Shown here: piece after piece, positions 51,701-59,731 of the stretch
Layout of the letters: the number at the start of each line of letters is the position of its first letter
Position numbering within the stretch: the stretch's first letter is position 1
Origin: a virus
Reading direction: 5' to 3' (one strand)
DNA: 64,000 nt
Virus record (IMG/VR): IMGVR_UViG_3300025889_000115
Span: 1-64,000 of that record
Made by a program: the position numbers and the translations under genes
Notes under the pieces: generated by a model
Told to the model about the DNA's origin: nothing
The model's input: the letters and a program-made list of their open reading frames with translations, nothing else
The model's database searches: none

Positions 51701-52032
51701 AGGCATCGTTTCAGCGTAGCTCGTGGGCATCACTGTTCCCGGCACTAGTGGACACAGGAGCCATGTTCTATCAGGACGACCCTGTCTTCGCATACCGTTC
51801 CACAGGGCTAGACACCAACCTGATTGGCGGTGTGCCTAGTGTTCAGCTTATTTCAAAGGGTCTCGGTTCAGCACAGGCTGCGTCTAGGGCGCTCCTGAAT
51901 CCTGACTTGCAGTTTTCGCAGGGGCAACAACGGGCGTTGAATACGCTTGTACCTTTTCAGAACGCAATCGGCATCAAGAACGCCCTTAACAAGTTGGTGG
52001 ACATGAGACCGGAAACGACCAAGGTAGACTAG
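48799..52032 (+). CDS. Internal virion protein (gp16-like), unit B
   Basis: 1077 residues from ATG 48799 (TGATG with the preceding gene; an in-frame GTG 3 bp earlier is less likely). Residues about 115-215 are hydrophobic and Gly/Ala-rich (GGVGIRFGVALADPAAIGLSVA), as in the ejection proteins that span the cell envelope. The C-terminal region has QFRTFMLVSYAKQT. It is unbroken, in contrast to the two-ORF arrangement in unit A. No transglycosylase motif seen. Confidence 0.78.
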   Translation: MNEEEDLLSPARPEITPTREAVERAAEAELEAQKPTFGEAVRASVQEDWMMSWALRGREEFAPDPDFQLSIEERRKATSGLPEEYHGFVEDAYSMPQLESLREEAFKTYENDQKLAQLGWGGVGIRFGVALADPAAIGLSVATEGVAAPLIWGNKLTRLQRAFRGGTAAAATNAIVESYIVSQNAVKDPYDILYSASAGFLIGGGLSSLGRTDTLDPINGAMANMAKAADDAQRVEAVDAVNSRIQGEGLGEQFDRSVGAAENPFEPAQQISDLRTDLDNFLDEAGDSADPAYGRGRFDMASYLLASKNQTANFLGRVLGEDAVGFRKDAGRPLEATADIIKTNEFKSALSRYYSVYDEAYNEWAKEQGFGYFKRKMNIPRRQFGELVADAIENPELPFSPAVRKAAQRQAEIKRDLLNGAKDAEVRGFETVPENLRYFTHLWDSFKFVEARHRYGDTAITRILTNALINGTEDLDEEAAQMIAKSMAGKLNRDGAGMDSGAARLFTTDDRDVMKQILVEEGFMTDDEATRLLSLFEQRPDGTPARAKRRLGFNMEEELSVFNSQTRQQETLRLKDLQERDAEQVFTSYAAGMSGRIALAKVGFKDETTINQFLDRNLAEAEAREGNKGLKRAQKENLVAQTIINMILNRRAPLAADPSGNYARIARLVQDYNFIRLMNQVGFAQVAELGNAISIGGWRAVLQQVPEMRRMLRRAKNGEIEDEVLRDIEAATGIGSDRLTNQAMNRADTIGVFSEGRGDWIDKGLFMLAPLKRATADLSGMAPITLALERMAARVAVQTMTDLAFKARNLSRKRLAGLGLDEAMTERVYSQIRKNAVRQPSSMVKRKKVRAINLGAWDDAEARDAFLIAISRWTRRSIQQNDVGNLNLYMTSTMGQILTQFRTFMLVSYAKQTLHNIKAKDFRALSAMLHSVAFAGLAYTAQTQVNAQFREDKEEFLKERLSVDAIAKASFQRSSWASLFPALVDTGAMFYQDDPVFAYRSTGLDTNLIGGVPSVQLISKGLGSAQAASRALLNPDLQFSQGQQRALNTLVPFQNAIGIKNALNKLVDMRPETTKVD

Positions 52033-52057
52033 GGTTCCAGCAGAGCCGCAACTGCGG

Positions 52058-52079
52058 TATAAAGGACCGAAGGAGTGAC
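52058..52079 (+). promoter_or_regulatory. Conserved -10-like box and RBS ahead of the fibre gene, unit B
   Basis: TATAAA, then GAAGGAG and GTGACGC before ATG 52082, matching 17669-17692. A small inverted repeat CCGC-ACT-GCGG immediately precedes it here only. No convincing -35. Confidence 0.3.
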
Positions 52080-52081
52080 GC

Positions 52082-55054
52082 ATGACAGTCAGCAGCACGA
52101 ATACAAAAAACAGCTATAGCGGGGACGGCTCCACAGTCGTTTTTGCCTATACTTTCAAAGTCTTCGACGACGATGACATCCAAGTCATTCTTCGTAACGA
52201 CACGACTGGCGCTGAAACTGTGCAGACCAAGACGACACATTACACTGTGTCGGGCGTGGGAAACACTGGCGGTGGCAACATTACCTTTGTAGCCGCCCCG
52301 GCAACAGGAGAGACTGTTGTCCTGATTCGCGCCATCCCGCTGACACAGACTACTGACTACACTCCTAATGACCCCTTCCCTGCTGAAACGCATGAAGAGG
52401 CGCTGGACCGCCTGACATTCATCGTGCAGGACATTGAGGAAGAGGTTGGCCGGTCCATTAAGGTGTCGCGTACCAACACCATCACCTCGTCTGAGTTCAC
52501 TGTGGGTGCCACCACACGGGCAAACAAAATCTTCGCCTTCGACAGCGACGGTGACTTGGCTGTTACGCAGGAGATTGGCACATACCAAGGTACAGACGCC
52601 ACGACCACGACATCTGCCTACGCCGAGCGTGACATCATCAAGTCCACCACGGCTGGACAGCTTAACAACGTATATATTTGCGTAGCTGATTCGGTAGCCG
52701 GTGACCTGCTGACTGACACCGACCATTTCGAGCTACTCGTTGACGCTGTGTCTGCCGCTACAAGTGCGACTGCTGCGGCTTCCAGTGCTACAGCGGCTGC
52801 TGCAAGCGAAACGGCTGCGTCTGCGTCTGAAAGTGCTGCGGCCACATCCGAGTCAAACGCGGCGACGAGCGAGTCTAACGCCTCTACCAGCGAAACAAAT
52901 GCGGCCACAAGTGCAACCAACGCCGCTACAAGTGCTACTAACGCCGCTACCAGTGAGACAAATGCTGGCACATCAGCCACGGCTGCTGCTTCTTCGGCTA
53001 CCGCAGCGGCTGCAAGTGCCACGGCTGCTGCTGCAAGTGAGTCGGCTGCTGCCACGTCCGAGACAAATGCTGCCACTAGCGAGACCAATGCAGCAACGTC
53101 TGCCACCACGGCCACTACGAAGGCGTCAGAGGCCGCTACAAGCGCCACTAATGCTGCAACCAGCGAGAGCAACGCCAGCACAAGCGAGACTAATGCGGCG
53201 ACATCGGCCACGGCTTCAGCGTCATCAGCCACAGCTGCGGCGGCAAGTCAGACAGCGGCGGCGGCTAGTGCGGCATCTGCTGCGTCTGCGTTTGACAATT
53301 TTGATGACACATATCTGGGGAGTTTCTCTAGCAACCCGACAGTCGATAACGACGGTGATGCCTTGGTTGAGGGTGCGCTTTACTTCAACACCACCGCCAA
53401 CGAGATGCGTGTCTACGATGGCGCAAACTGGATTGCCGCTACATCTGCTGGCAATGTCTCGCTCATTCTGTACGAATACACAGCGACATCAGGGCAAACC
53501 ACGTTCTCTGGCTCTGACGACAACAGTGCAACTCTGTCCTATACGGCAGACAATCTGCAAGTCGTGATGAACGGTATCGTCCTCGACCCGTCTGACTTTA
53601 CCGCCACCAACGGCACCAGCGTTGTGCTGGCTTCTGGCGCGGCTGCCAATGACCTTGTGAACATCTATGCGTTCAAGAGCTTCACTGTGGCTGACACTGT
53701 GTCTGCGTCTGCTGGTGGTACGTTCAGTGGGAACGTGACTGTTAATGCAAGGCTTGATGTGGACAACATCCGCATCGACGGCAACACCATCAGCAGCACC
53801 GACACTAACGGCGACATTACCCTCGACCCGAATGGCACAGGTGACACGATTATTGCGTCGGGTAATTTTGGCGTAGGCACAACATCTCCAGGCGGTTTGG
53901 CAGAGTTTTACAAAGCCGGAACCTCTGAGGTTCTGATTGGCTCCGACAATGGCGGCACAGCACAACTTTCGCTGTACGAAAATGATGACGGCACAAAAGA
54001 AGGCTTTTTGAAGTATGACGGCACCAACAATCGCATCCATCTGGCCACGTCTGGCGATGCTAATGCGCTAGTCATGCCTCGTGACACCGGCTACGTCGGT
54101 CTTGGGACAACAGATTTCACTACCCAGAATGGAAGTGTTTCCAGACTTTTAAAACTAGGCGGTGCTAACAACACTGTTATTGCTGCGGAGCAAACAGGTT
54201 CAGGTAAAAATTTTATATTAGAAGCAAGAAACGAAGGACGTAGTGGCGGCGACAGATATGCTCAAATGTCATTTGCCGAAGATGGTTCTGATAATGGCGC
54301 TATAATATTTTACACAGCCGCTTCTGGTTCTGATGTTTCAGAACGTATGCGCATCGACAGCAGCGGCCAGATATTTTTCGGAACCACCGATGCGTCTATG
54401 TATAACAATTCGGGGGCTGGAAATGGCGGAGTTACCATCAACGCAGCTAATGGATTTTCAAAAGGTCTGATAGCTTGTGCGAGAGACAACGCGCAGCCTC
54501 TAGAAGTCAACAGATTGGCCAGTGACGGCACATTGGTTTCTTTTTCACAAGATGGAACCCAAGAAGGCACAATCTCTGTATCTGGCAGCACCGTTTCTTA
54601 TAATGGTGGACACCTTTCCCGCTGGTCACAAGCCACTGACGGCAACCGCATCGACGGCCTTGTCAAAGGCACAGTGATGACCAACCTCGACCAGATGGCT
54701 GAGTGGACAAAGGACGGTGTGACAGAAGACAACGAGCAGCTTAACTGTATGGCTGTGTCATCCGTTGAGGGCGATGCAAACGTGGCTGGCGTATTCGTCA
54801 ACTGGGATGATGACGACGAGGACTTCACCGCCGACATGAACATCGCAATGACCGGCGATATGGTCATCCGCATTGCTCAAGGCACGACAGTGGCACGAGG
54901 CGACTTGCTGATGTCAACAGGTGACGGCACTGCCAAGCCGCAAGGCGATGACATTGTTCGCAGCAAGACGATTGCGAAGGTGACCAGCACCACAGTTTCA
55001 CACACATACGACGATGGCAGCTACCTTGTGCCGTGCGTCCTGATGGCTTGCTAA
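52082..55054 (+). CDS. Large tail fibre with T7-type anchor and Ala/Ser/Thr stalk
   Basis: 990 residues. Residues 1-145 are the T7 gp17-type anchor, close to the unit A fibre (YSGDGSTVVFAYTFKVF). Residues about 222-403 are a low-complexity stalk of repeated ATSATNAATSETNA-like units, as in long trimeric phage fibres. Beyond it are a SLILYEYTATSGQTTFSG-type domain, LDVDNIRIDGNTISS beta repeats and a C-terminal adhesin region. It replaces the four larger fibre genes of unit A. Confidence 0.85.
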   Translation: MTVSSTNTKNSYSGDGSTVVFAYTFKVFDDDDIQVILRNDTTGAETVQTKTTHYTVSGVGNTGGGNITFVAAPATGETVVLIRAIPLTQTTDYTPNDPFPAETHEEALDRLTFIVQDIEEEVGRSIKVSRTNTITSSEFTVGATTRANKIFAFDSDGDLAVTQEIGTYQGTDATTTTSAYAERDIIKSTTAGQLNNVYICVADSVAGDLLTDTDHFELLVDAVSAATSATAAASSATAAAASETAASASESAAATSESNAATSESNASTSETNAATSATNAATSATNAATSETNAGTSATAAASSATAAAASATAAAASESAAATSETNAATSETNAATSATTATTKASEAATSATNAATSESNASTSETNAATSATASASSATAAAASQTAAAASAASAASAFDNFDDTYLGSFSSNPTVDNDGDALVEGALYFNTTANEMRVYDGANWIAATSAGNVSLILYEYTATSGQTTFSGSDDNSATLSYTADNLQVVMNGIVLDPSDFTATNGTSVVLASGAAANDLVNIYAFKSFTVADTVSASAGGTFSGNVTVNARLDVDNIRIDGNTISSTDTNGDITLDPNGTGDTIIASGNFGVGTTSPGGLAEFYKAGTSEVLIGSDNGGTAQLSLYENDDGTKEGFLKYDGTNNRIHLATSGDANALVMPRDTGYVGLGTTDFTTQNGSVSRLLKLGGANNTVIAAEQTGSGKNFILEARNEGRSGGDRYAQMSFAEDGSDNGAIIFYTAASGSDVSERMRIDSSGQIFFGTTDASMYNNSGAGNGGVTINAANGFSKGLIACARDNAQPLEVNRLASDGTLVSFSQDGTQEGTISVSGSTVSYNGGHLSRWSQATDGNRIDGLVKGTVMTNLDQMAEWTKDGVTEDNEQLNCMAVSSVEGDANVAGVFVNWDDDDEDFTADMNIAMTGDMVIRIAQGTTVARGDLLMSTGDGTAKPQGDDIVRSKTIAKVTSTTVSHTYDDGSYLVPCVLMAC

Positions 55055-55066
55055 GGAGAACGCATC

Positions 55067-56134
55067 ATGAGCAGAGCAAGAGATTTCGCAGACCTCGCCG
55101 GAAGCGCCGAGGCTGGTGGCCTGACTGGCAGGAACCTCATCATCAACGGTTCAATGGCGTGTTTCCAGAGGGCAACAGCAGCAACCACAATGACCAATGC
55201 CTATGGTGCGGTAGACCGCTTCAAAGGCTTTTCAAATGGCGGCGGTGCATTTACCGGCGAAAAGTACGACTTGACCACAGGTGAGATTGCTACGACAGGT
55301 CAGTATCAGGCATTGAAAATGTTGGTATCTACAGCGGACACCTCTATTGCTGCGGCAGACTACTACGCCCTGCAATACAAATTTGAAGGTGATGACCTAC
55401 AGCAGCTTAAATACGGCTCGTCATCGGCTCAATCTTTTACGGTTTCTTTTTGGGTCAAGTCGGACACAACAGGCACATACTTCCTGACAGTTGACAAGGT
55501 TGCTAATGGTCAGACTGCTTATCGCATCCCTATTGAATACACTATTTCAAGCGCAGACACTTGGGAGCAAAAAGTAATAACTGTGTCGCCTACCGCTGGT
55601 AGCACTTCTCTTATTACTTCATCCGCAGGCGCTATTGGTGGCGGCACTGGCCACGGCCTCAGTCTTTACTGGGGCTTTGCTTGGGGTACAGATTATCACG
55701 GCACAAACAACACTTGGGGTACAGGTACATATGGCACAAACGCAACAGCGAATGGCTGGATGGGAACGGTAGGCAATGACTTCTACATCACCGGCGTGCA
55801 GTTTGAGGTCGGCGAACAGGCCACGCCGTTTGAGCATCGGTCGTTTGCGTCAGAAGAAATTGCCTGTACCCGCTATTTCTATGAGGCTCCGCCACTGTAT
55901 CGCGGTCACTCTATGAATGTAGACTTTATCACTGTTTTAAGACTGGCGATTAACTACCCTGTACGCATGAGAACATCCCCAACAGTAACCAATAGCGGCA
56001 TCACTAGCGGTTTTTCAATCGCAACTGTTCAAACTAATGACAAGTCTCATAACTTTGAAGTGAGCAAGGCGAGTACGACTGATTTCCGTCCTTCACTGAC
56101 TAGTCCTAATTTTAAGTTTGATGCGGAGTTATAG
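55067..56134 (+). CDS. Fibre-tip / carbohydrate-binding-like protein
   Basis: 355 residues, AAGGAG upstream. N-terminus MSRARDFADLAGSAEAGGLTGRNLIINGSM, with an R-x-NLIINGSM segment common at the start of phage fibre-tip domains. Then a beta-sandwich-like region (FTVSFWVKSDTTGTYFL, GVQFEVGEQATPFEHRS) resembling carbohydrate-binding modules. Probably receptor recognition. Confidence 0.75.
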   Translation: MSRARDFADLAGSAEAGGLTGRNLIINGSMACFQRATAATTMTNAYGAVDRFKGFSNGGGAFTGEKYDLTTGEIATTGQYQALKMLVSTADTSIAAADYYALQYKFEGDDLQQLKYGSSSAQSFTVSFWVKSDTTGTYFLTVDKVANGQTAYRIPIEYTISSADTWEQKVITVSPTAGSTSLITSSAGAIGGGTGHGLSLYWGFAWGTDYHGTNNTWGTGTYGTNATANGWMGTVGNDFYITGVQFEVGEQATPFEHRSFASEEIACTRYFYEAPPLYRGHSMNVDFITVLRLAINYPVRMRTSPTVTNSGITSGFSIATVQTNDKSHNFEVSKASTTDFRPSLTSPNFKFDAEL

Positions 56135-56136
56135 AT

Positions 56137-56316
56137 ATGGACACAATGAGCATTACTAACGCACAGTATGAGGCGTATGAAGGCTCTAACGTGGCAATCA
56201 AGGCAACGATTGATGGCGACGAGTTGATTGCCCCCCTCGCCCCCGGAAACCGTCACTACGACGAAATCATGCGTCAGCAGTCGGAAGGCTTGCTGACGAT
56301 TGCGGACGCTGACTGA
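56137..56316 (+). CDS. 59-residue protein downstream of the fibre genes
   Basis: MDTMSITNAQYEAYEGSN, then IKATIDGDELIAPLAPGNRHYDEIMRQQ. A strand-rich first half and a helical end, typical of small proteins following marine phage fibre genes. Ends TGATG-coupled to the next gene. Function is unknown, possibly a fibre-assembly factor. Confidence 0.68.
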   Translation: MDTMSITNAQYEAYEGSNVAIKATIDGDELIAPLAPGNRHYDEIMRQQSEGLLTIADAD

Positions 56317-56480
56317 TGCCAGAGGAGCAGAAAATCGCTCTCGACGTTGCGGCTGGCACAGGCACCGCTGCCGCTTGGATGGGGATGGCCCCGGACATCG
56401 TGGCGGTGGTAACCGGCATATATGTGCTGGTGCGGCTCTGGGAAACCCAGACCGTGCGGAAGCTGACCGGGCGCGACTGA
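56316..56480 (+). CDS. 54-residue membrane protein, lysis-region
   Basis: One hydrophobic segment (APDIVAVVTGIYVLVRLW) between a Gly/Ala-rich start and a basic C-terminal tail (TVRKLTGRD). The start is coupled to the preceding stop. A small class III holin or antiholin is possible; assignment is by position only. Confidence 0.6.
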   Translation: MPEEQKIALDVAAGTGTAAAWMGMAPDIVAVVTGIYVLVRLWETQTVRKLTGRD

Positions 56481-56481
56481 T

Positions 56482-56667
56482 GTGGAACTGGTGCATGTGT
56501 TTCTGCTTCACGTTTTCTTAGACGGCAAGCCTAAAAGCAAGGACATGCACTTCTGGAACGTGGACGAGTGCGTATATTTTGCGCAACGTCTTCATAAGCA
56601 AGGAGGGAAGATTACAAGCTACTGCCTACCCGTCCAGGTCAGGCGTGACACTACAAGGATTTACTGA
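56482..56667 (+). CDS. 61-residue protein, lysis region
   Basis: GTG start immediately after the previous stop. MELVHVFLLHVFLDGKPKSKDMHFWNVDECVYFAQRLHKQGG. It resembles the small secreted-type proteins at 57301 and 29827 in size and in carrying two Cys, but the N-terminal strand is too short for a certain signal peptide. Unknown function. Confidence 0.58.
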   Translation: MELVHVFLLHVFLDGKPKSKDMHFWNVDECVYFAQRLHKQGGKITSYCLPVQVRRDTTRIY

Positions 56668-57098
56668 TGCTTGCTGAACTCGCTGCCGCCAACGCCGCCT
56701 TTGCCGTAATCAAGCAAGCCATCCAGAATGGCAAGGACATAGCCTCTGCTGGCAGTGCCGTTGCAGAGTTTGTGGGTGCCAAAGAGAAGCTGCAAGCCAA
56801 GGCCCAGAAGAAGGGTGGCGGCTCTGACCTCGAAGAGTTTATGGCTCTGGAAAAGCTCAAGCAACAGGAAGACGAACTCAAAACCATTATGATTTACGCT
56901 GGTCGGCCCGGGCTATGGAGCGACTGGCAGAGGTTTCAGGCCAAGGCGCGGGTTGCTAGGCGCGAGGCAGTTGTTGCATCCGCAGCCAGACGCAAGAAGA
57001 TTATAGACATCACAATCATCGGGGCATTTGTGCTGTGCTTTCTTGCCATTCTAGGCGCACTTTTTGCCCTAATCTTACACCATCAAGGGAGGTTATAA
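56667..57098 (+). CDS. Membrane-anchored helical protein, unit B
   Basis: 143 residues, homologous to 24715-25149: the same Ala-rich N-terminus, RPGLWSDWQRFQAKARVARREA block and a C-terminal transmembrane helix. In unit B it sits upstream of the holins, while in unit A it lies between two basic-protein genes, so the gene has moved. Function unknown. Confidence 0.75.
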   Translation: MLAELAAANAAFAVIKQAIQNGKDIASAGSAVAEFVGAKEKLQAKAQKKGGGSDLEEFMALEKLKQQEDELKTIMIYAGRPGLWSDWQRFQAKARVARREAVVASAARRKKIIDITIIGAFVLCFLAILGALFALILHHQGRL

Positions 57099-57304
57099 TG
57101 GATATTACAATGGAGCGCTTCTTGGCGTGGAGGATACTGCCGCGTCTTATGATGTTCGTGATGACATTCATGTATATCCGCGTCATTGAGTGGGGCATGT
57201 CCCTCGAAGACATCACAACCCAGCAGAGTGCCATGGTCAGTGTCGTCAGCGGTGCCATGACTGGTGCTTTTGCTGTGTGGCTTGGAAGCGAGAAAAAGGC
57301 ATGA
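57098..57304 (+). CDS. Holin-like protein with two membrane segments
   Basis: 68 residues from ATG 57098 (GGGAGG upstream, TAATG overlap). Two hydrophobic stretches (LPRLMMFVMTFMYIRVIEW and MVSVVSGAMTGAFAVWLG) and a charged C-terminus (SEKKA). Size, topology and position upstream of the lysozyme suit a class II holin. Confidence 0.65.
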   Translation: MDITMERFLAWRILPRLMMFVMTFMYIRVIEWGMSLEDITTQQSAMVSVVSGAMTGAFAVWLGSEKKA

Positions 57305-57477
57305 ATGTGGCCTGGTCATTAGTGCTGGTCACTGCGGTGTCAGCCACGGAATATAATGTTGAGCCTATTACCACAACTGAGACGATGGCTGAGTGTTACT
57401 TCCAAAGTACCGAGGTTAATTGGCAGTCACACATACACAACAATCAAGAGCTTCTTTGCATAAGGATAGAGGAATGA
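57301..57477 (+). CDS. 58-residue secreted-type protein
   Basis: MNVAWSLVLVTAVSATEYNVEP has a short signal-peptide-like start with an SAT cleavage-like site. The mature part has two Cys (C33, C54), possibly a disulfide. ATGA-coupled at both ends between two holin-like genes. A periplasmic antiholin-type regulator is one idea; not established. Confidence 0.58.
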   Translation: MNVAWSLVLVTAVSATEYNVEPITTTETMAECYFQSTEVNWQSHIHNNQELLCIRIEE

Positions 57478-57854
57478 TTCAAGCACTGATTCCCATCGTT
57501 GGCGAACTGGCCGGTGGCTGGCTCAAGGGCAAGGCCGCAGAGAAAGCCGCCAAGTCTCAGGTGAAGGTTGCCAAGGCCGAGGCAGAGGCCGAGGTAATGA
57601 AGACAGCCGCCACGCATGATTCCAAGTGGGAACTCATCATGGCGCAGTCCACACAGACATCCCTCAAAGACGAAATCGTCACGGTGATTGTGCTTATTCC
57701 TGTCGTGCTGGTGTTCATCCCCGGCATGGAAGATGTGGTGCAGAATGGCTTTGACCGGCTAAATGAACTACCCGACTGGTACCAATATTTGGTATTCTTG
57801 GTGTGCAGTGCCGCCCTTGGCATCAAAGGCTTGGATAAGTTCAGGAAGAAATGA
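57474..57854 (+). CDS. GTA-type 3-TM holin-like protein
   Basis: 126 residues from ATG 57474. An N-terminal amphipathic part (GELAGGWLKGKAAEKAAK) and an Ala/Glu helix lead to TSLKDEIVTVIVLIPVVLVFIPG and a second hydrophobic stretch (WYQYLVFLVCSAALGIKG). The LKDE segment before the membrane helices is characteristic of the holin family seen in gene transfer agents and related phages. No unit A counterpart. Confidence 0.75.
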   Translation: MIQALIPIVGELAGGWLKGKAAEKAAKSQVKVAKAEAEAEVMKTAATHDSKWELIMAQSTQTSLKDEIVTVIVLIPVVLVFIPGMEDVVQNGFDRLNELPDWYQYLVFLVCSAALGIKGLDKFRKK

Positions 57855-58048
57855 TGGCCCGCAAACCTGTTAAAACAAAGTCCCGCGTGAACGAGGCTGG
57901 TAACTACACCAAGCCTACTATGCGCAAAAGACTTTTCTCCAAAATCAAAGCTGGCGGCAAAGGTGGCAAGCCGGGGCAGTGGTCTGCCCGCAAGGCGCAG
58001 ATGCTGGCCAAGCAGTACAAGTCAGCAGGGGGCGGCTATAAGAACTGA
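57851..58048 (+). CDS. Small basic protein (VNEAGNYTKPTMRKRLF family), unit B
   Basis: 65 residues; ATGATG start overlapping the holin stop. From residue 12 on it is nearly identical to 24511-24714 (GGKPGQWSARKAQMLAKQY). The N-terminal dozen residues differ. Unknown function. Confidence 0.78.
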   Translation: MMARKPVKTKSRVNEAGNYTKPTMRKRLFSKIKAGGKGGKPGQWSARKAQMLAKQYKSAGGGYKN

Positions 58049-58308
58049 TGGCACTCAAGAAATCACAACGAAGCCTGAAGTCTTGGACAAAGCAGAAATG
58101 GAGAACCAAGAGTGGTAAGCCGTCCACGCAGGGCCCGAAAGCTACCGGGGAGCGCTATCTACCGTCTAGAGCCATTAAAGCCCTCTCACCCAAAGAATAT
58201 GCGGCGACCACGAGAGCGAAGAGGAAGGCTACTAGAGCCGGGAAACAAGTTAGCAAGCAACCAAAACGAATTGCGCAGAAGACAAGGCGCTACAGGAAGA
58301 CAAAATGA
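58048..58308 (+). CDS. Small basic protein (KKSQRSLKSWTKQKWRTKSGKPS family), unit B
   Basis: 86 residues, the most conserved protein of the cluster between the two units, with only a few substitutions compared with 25161-25421. TGATG-coupled to the preceding basic gene and ATGA-coupled to the lysozyme gene. Confidence 0.78.
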   Translation: MALKKSQRSLKSWTKQKWRTKSGKPSTQGPKATGERYLPSRAIKALSPKEYAATTRAKRKATRAGKQVSKQPKRIAQKTRRYRKTK

Positions 58309-58748
58309 ATCTAGTGAAACTGTGTGACGACCTCAAAGCCGACGAGGGGAGTGTCAACGAGATTTACATTTGCCCGGCAGGGCATCCCACTTTTGGCGTA
58401 GGCCATATGATTACCAAGAAAGACCCTGAACATGGTGAGCCAGTTGGCACTAGCATTAGCGATGAACGGGTACGGGAAGCCTTCGAGGCAGACATCACCA
58501 TCACGCTACAAGATTGTGAGAAACTATATCCTGACTTCGCTGACTTGCCAGAAGAGGTGCAGCTAATCATCGCCAACATGCTCTTCAACATGGGCTTGCC
58601 GCGCCTGTCCAAGTTCCGGGGCATGAAGGCTGCGGTGGACGACCGTGACTGGAACCGCGCAGCGGATGAGATGGTGGACAGTTTGTGGTATAACCAAGTG
58701 ACAGCGCGGGCAGACCGTCTGGTGCAACGTATGAAAGAGGTAGTGTGA
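58305..58748 (+). CDS. Endolysin, T4-type lysozyme (GH24)
   Basis: 147 residues. It cleaves the glycan strand of peptidoglycan at the end of infection. Glu14 (in ADEG) and Thr29 (in HPTFGVGH) have the 15-residue spacing of the T4 lysozyme catalytic Glu and Thr. The intermediate Asp position is Cys23 (ICPAG), a variation that T4 lysozyme is known to tolerate. No signal peptide or SAR domain, so it depends on a holin. No homologue at the unit A locus. Confidence 0.9.
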   Translation: MNLVKLCDDLKADEGSVNEIYICPAGHPTFGVGHMITKKDPEHGEPVGTSISDERVREAFEADITITLQDCEKLYPDFADLPEEVQLIIANMLFNMGLPRLSKFRGMKAAVDDRDWNRAADEMVDSLWYNQVTARADRLVQRMKEVV

Positions 58749-58894
58749 TGCCTGGTGCAAAGTATTCATCGAAGCAGAAAAAGATGGCGGCTGTAGCTTC
58801 GCCGCGTAACAAGATTACTGGTGCTGACTTCGCAAAGCTGCGAGGCAAGAAGAAGCCGACCATGGGTGCGGCCAAGAAGAAGCGCCGTGGCTAA
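58748..58894 (+). CDS. 48-residue basic protein, unit B
   Basis: MPGAKYSSKQKKMAAVASPRNKITGADFAKLRGKKKP and a further basic tail. Counterpart of 25421-25537 with a C-terminal extension. TGATG-coupled to the lysozyme gene. Confidence 0.7.
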   Translation: MPGAKYSSKQKKMAAVASPRNKITGADFAKLRGKKKPTMGAAKKKRRG

Positions 58895-59198
58895 GACTCC
58901 GGCATGGCAGCGCAAGGCTGGCAAGAACCCGAAGGGTGGCTTGAACGAGGCTGGGCGTCGTTCTGCCAAGAAGCAGGGCATGAACCTCAAGCGTCCTGTG
59001 AAGAAGGGCGACAACCCGCGCCGTGCATCCTTCCTTGCCCGCATGGCTGGAATGAAAGGCCCGGAGCGTGACGCAAAGGGCAAGCCGACCAGGCTCTTGC
59101 TCTCTCTACGGGCATGGGGTGCCTCTAGCAAGGCTGACGCTAGGAAGAAGGCGTCAGGCATATCCAAGCGGAACAAGGCCAAGAAAGCCAGAGCGTGA
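58887..59198 (+). CDS. Basic protein (KTPAWQRKAGKNPKGGLN family), unit B
   Basis: 103 residues from GTG 58887, aligned with the unit A start. The upstream in-frame extension is the previous gene in another frame. Nearly identical to 25537-25848. Function unknown. Confidence 0.78.
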   Translation: MAKTPAWQRKAGKNPKGGLNEAGRRSAKKQGMNLKRPVKKGDNPRRASFLARMAGMKGPERDAKGKPTRLLLSLRAWGASSKADARKKASGISKRNKAKKARA

Positions 59199-59320
59199 TG
59201 CCTCGCAACCCGCAAGCCCGCAGCCTGATGAGCAAGCTGTTCAAGCCGCGCATCCTCAAGCCCAAGAAGGGCAAGGGTAGTTACTCCCGTAAAAAAGAAC
59301 CCCGCCGAAGCGGGGCTTAG
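59198..59320 (+). CDS. 40-residue basic protein ending the late operon, unit B
   Basis: PRNPQARSLMSKLFKPRILKPKKGKGSYSRKK followed by a different tail (EPRRSGA). Its last codons form the terminator stem. Confidence 0.7.
   Translation: MPRNPQARSLMSKLFKPRILKPKKGKGSYSRKKEPRRSGA
59291..59315 (-). terminator. Intrinsic terminator for the leftward operon, unit B
   Basis: On the minus strand: CCCCGC-TTCG-GCGGGG, a stable UUCG tetraloop stem, followed by TTCTTTTTT. It overlaps the end of the last late gene and will stop transcripts coming from the recombination operon. Confidence 0.8.
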
Positions 59321-59346
59321 TGGCTAGGTTACCTAGCTGGGAGGAA

Positions 59347-59580
59347 CTACTCAATTCTCCAAATTCTGTACCCAGTACCGTTAGGTTCCTTGCGTGAGCG
59401 GTACTCCATGCCTCTGTACCTCATAGCCGCGCGAACCTTCTCGAAATCACGCTCGGTTGTCGCAACTAGGCTGTCACCAACCTCCATACCAGAAAGTATA
59501 TTCCACCTGTCGCGTCTGCCGCCGGGTATTGGTATGCCTTTTTCAAGCACCACTTGATTGCACTCTGCGCACTTTTTCAA
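59347..59580 (-). CDS. Zinc-ribbon protein with GD-YRIWR domain, unit B
   Basis: 77 residues from TTG 59580. This start has AGGAGG 5 bp upstream, exactly as the GTG start of the unit A copy. CAEC motif, then MEVGDSLVATTERDFEKVRAAM and GTGYRIWRIE. Confidence 0.7.
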   Translation of the reverse strand: MKKCAECNQVVLEKGIPIPGGRRDRWNILSGMEVGDSLVATTERDFEKVRAAMRYRGMEYRSRKEPNGTGYRIWRIE

Positions 59581-59731
59581 AGCACCCTCCTGTCTGCGTG
59601 TCATAGCAAAGCTTATGTCCGTTCCCATTCGCAACCCACGTTCCATCCATGACATAATGCTCCTTACCGCAGAACTCACAGTTTAATTTCCTTGTGTCTC
59701 GGTTCTTGGTTTTCGGTTTTCTTTTCCTCAC
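59543..59731 (-). CDS. Small zinc-finger protein, unit B
   Basis: 62 residues from GTG 59731 (GGAGG upstream). The CEFC, LCYD and GGC cysteines align with the unit A copy at 26232; the basic N-terminus (RKRKPKTKNRDTRK) differs in length. Overlaps both neighbours. Confidence 0.65.
   Translation of the reverse strand: MRKRKPKTKNRDTRKLNCEFCGKEHYVMDGTWVANGNGHKLCYDTQTGGCFEKVRRVQSSGA

Noticed and set aside
52618-53232. 204-codon minus-strand ORF
   Set aside because: It is the antisense reading of the Ala/Ser/Thr stalk repeats of the fibre gene; stop-free only because of the repeat composition.
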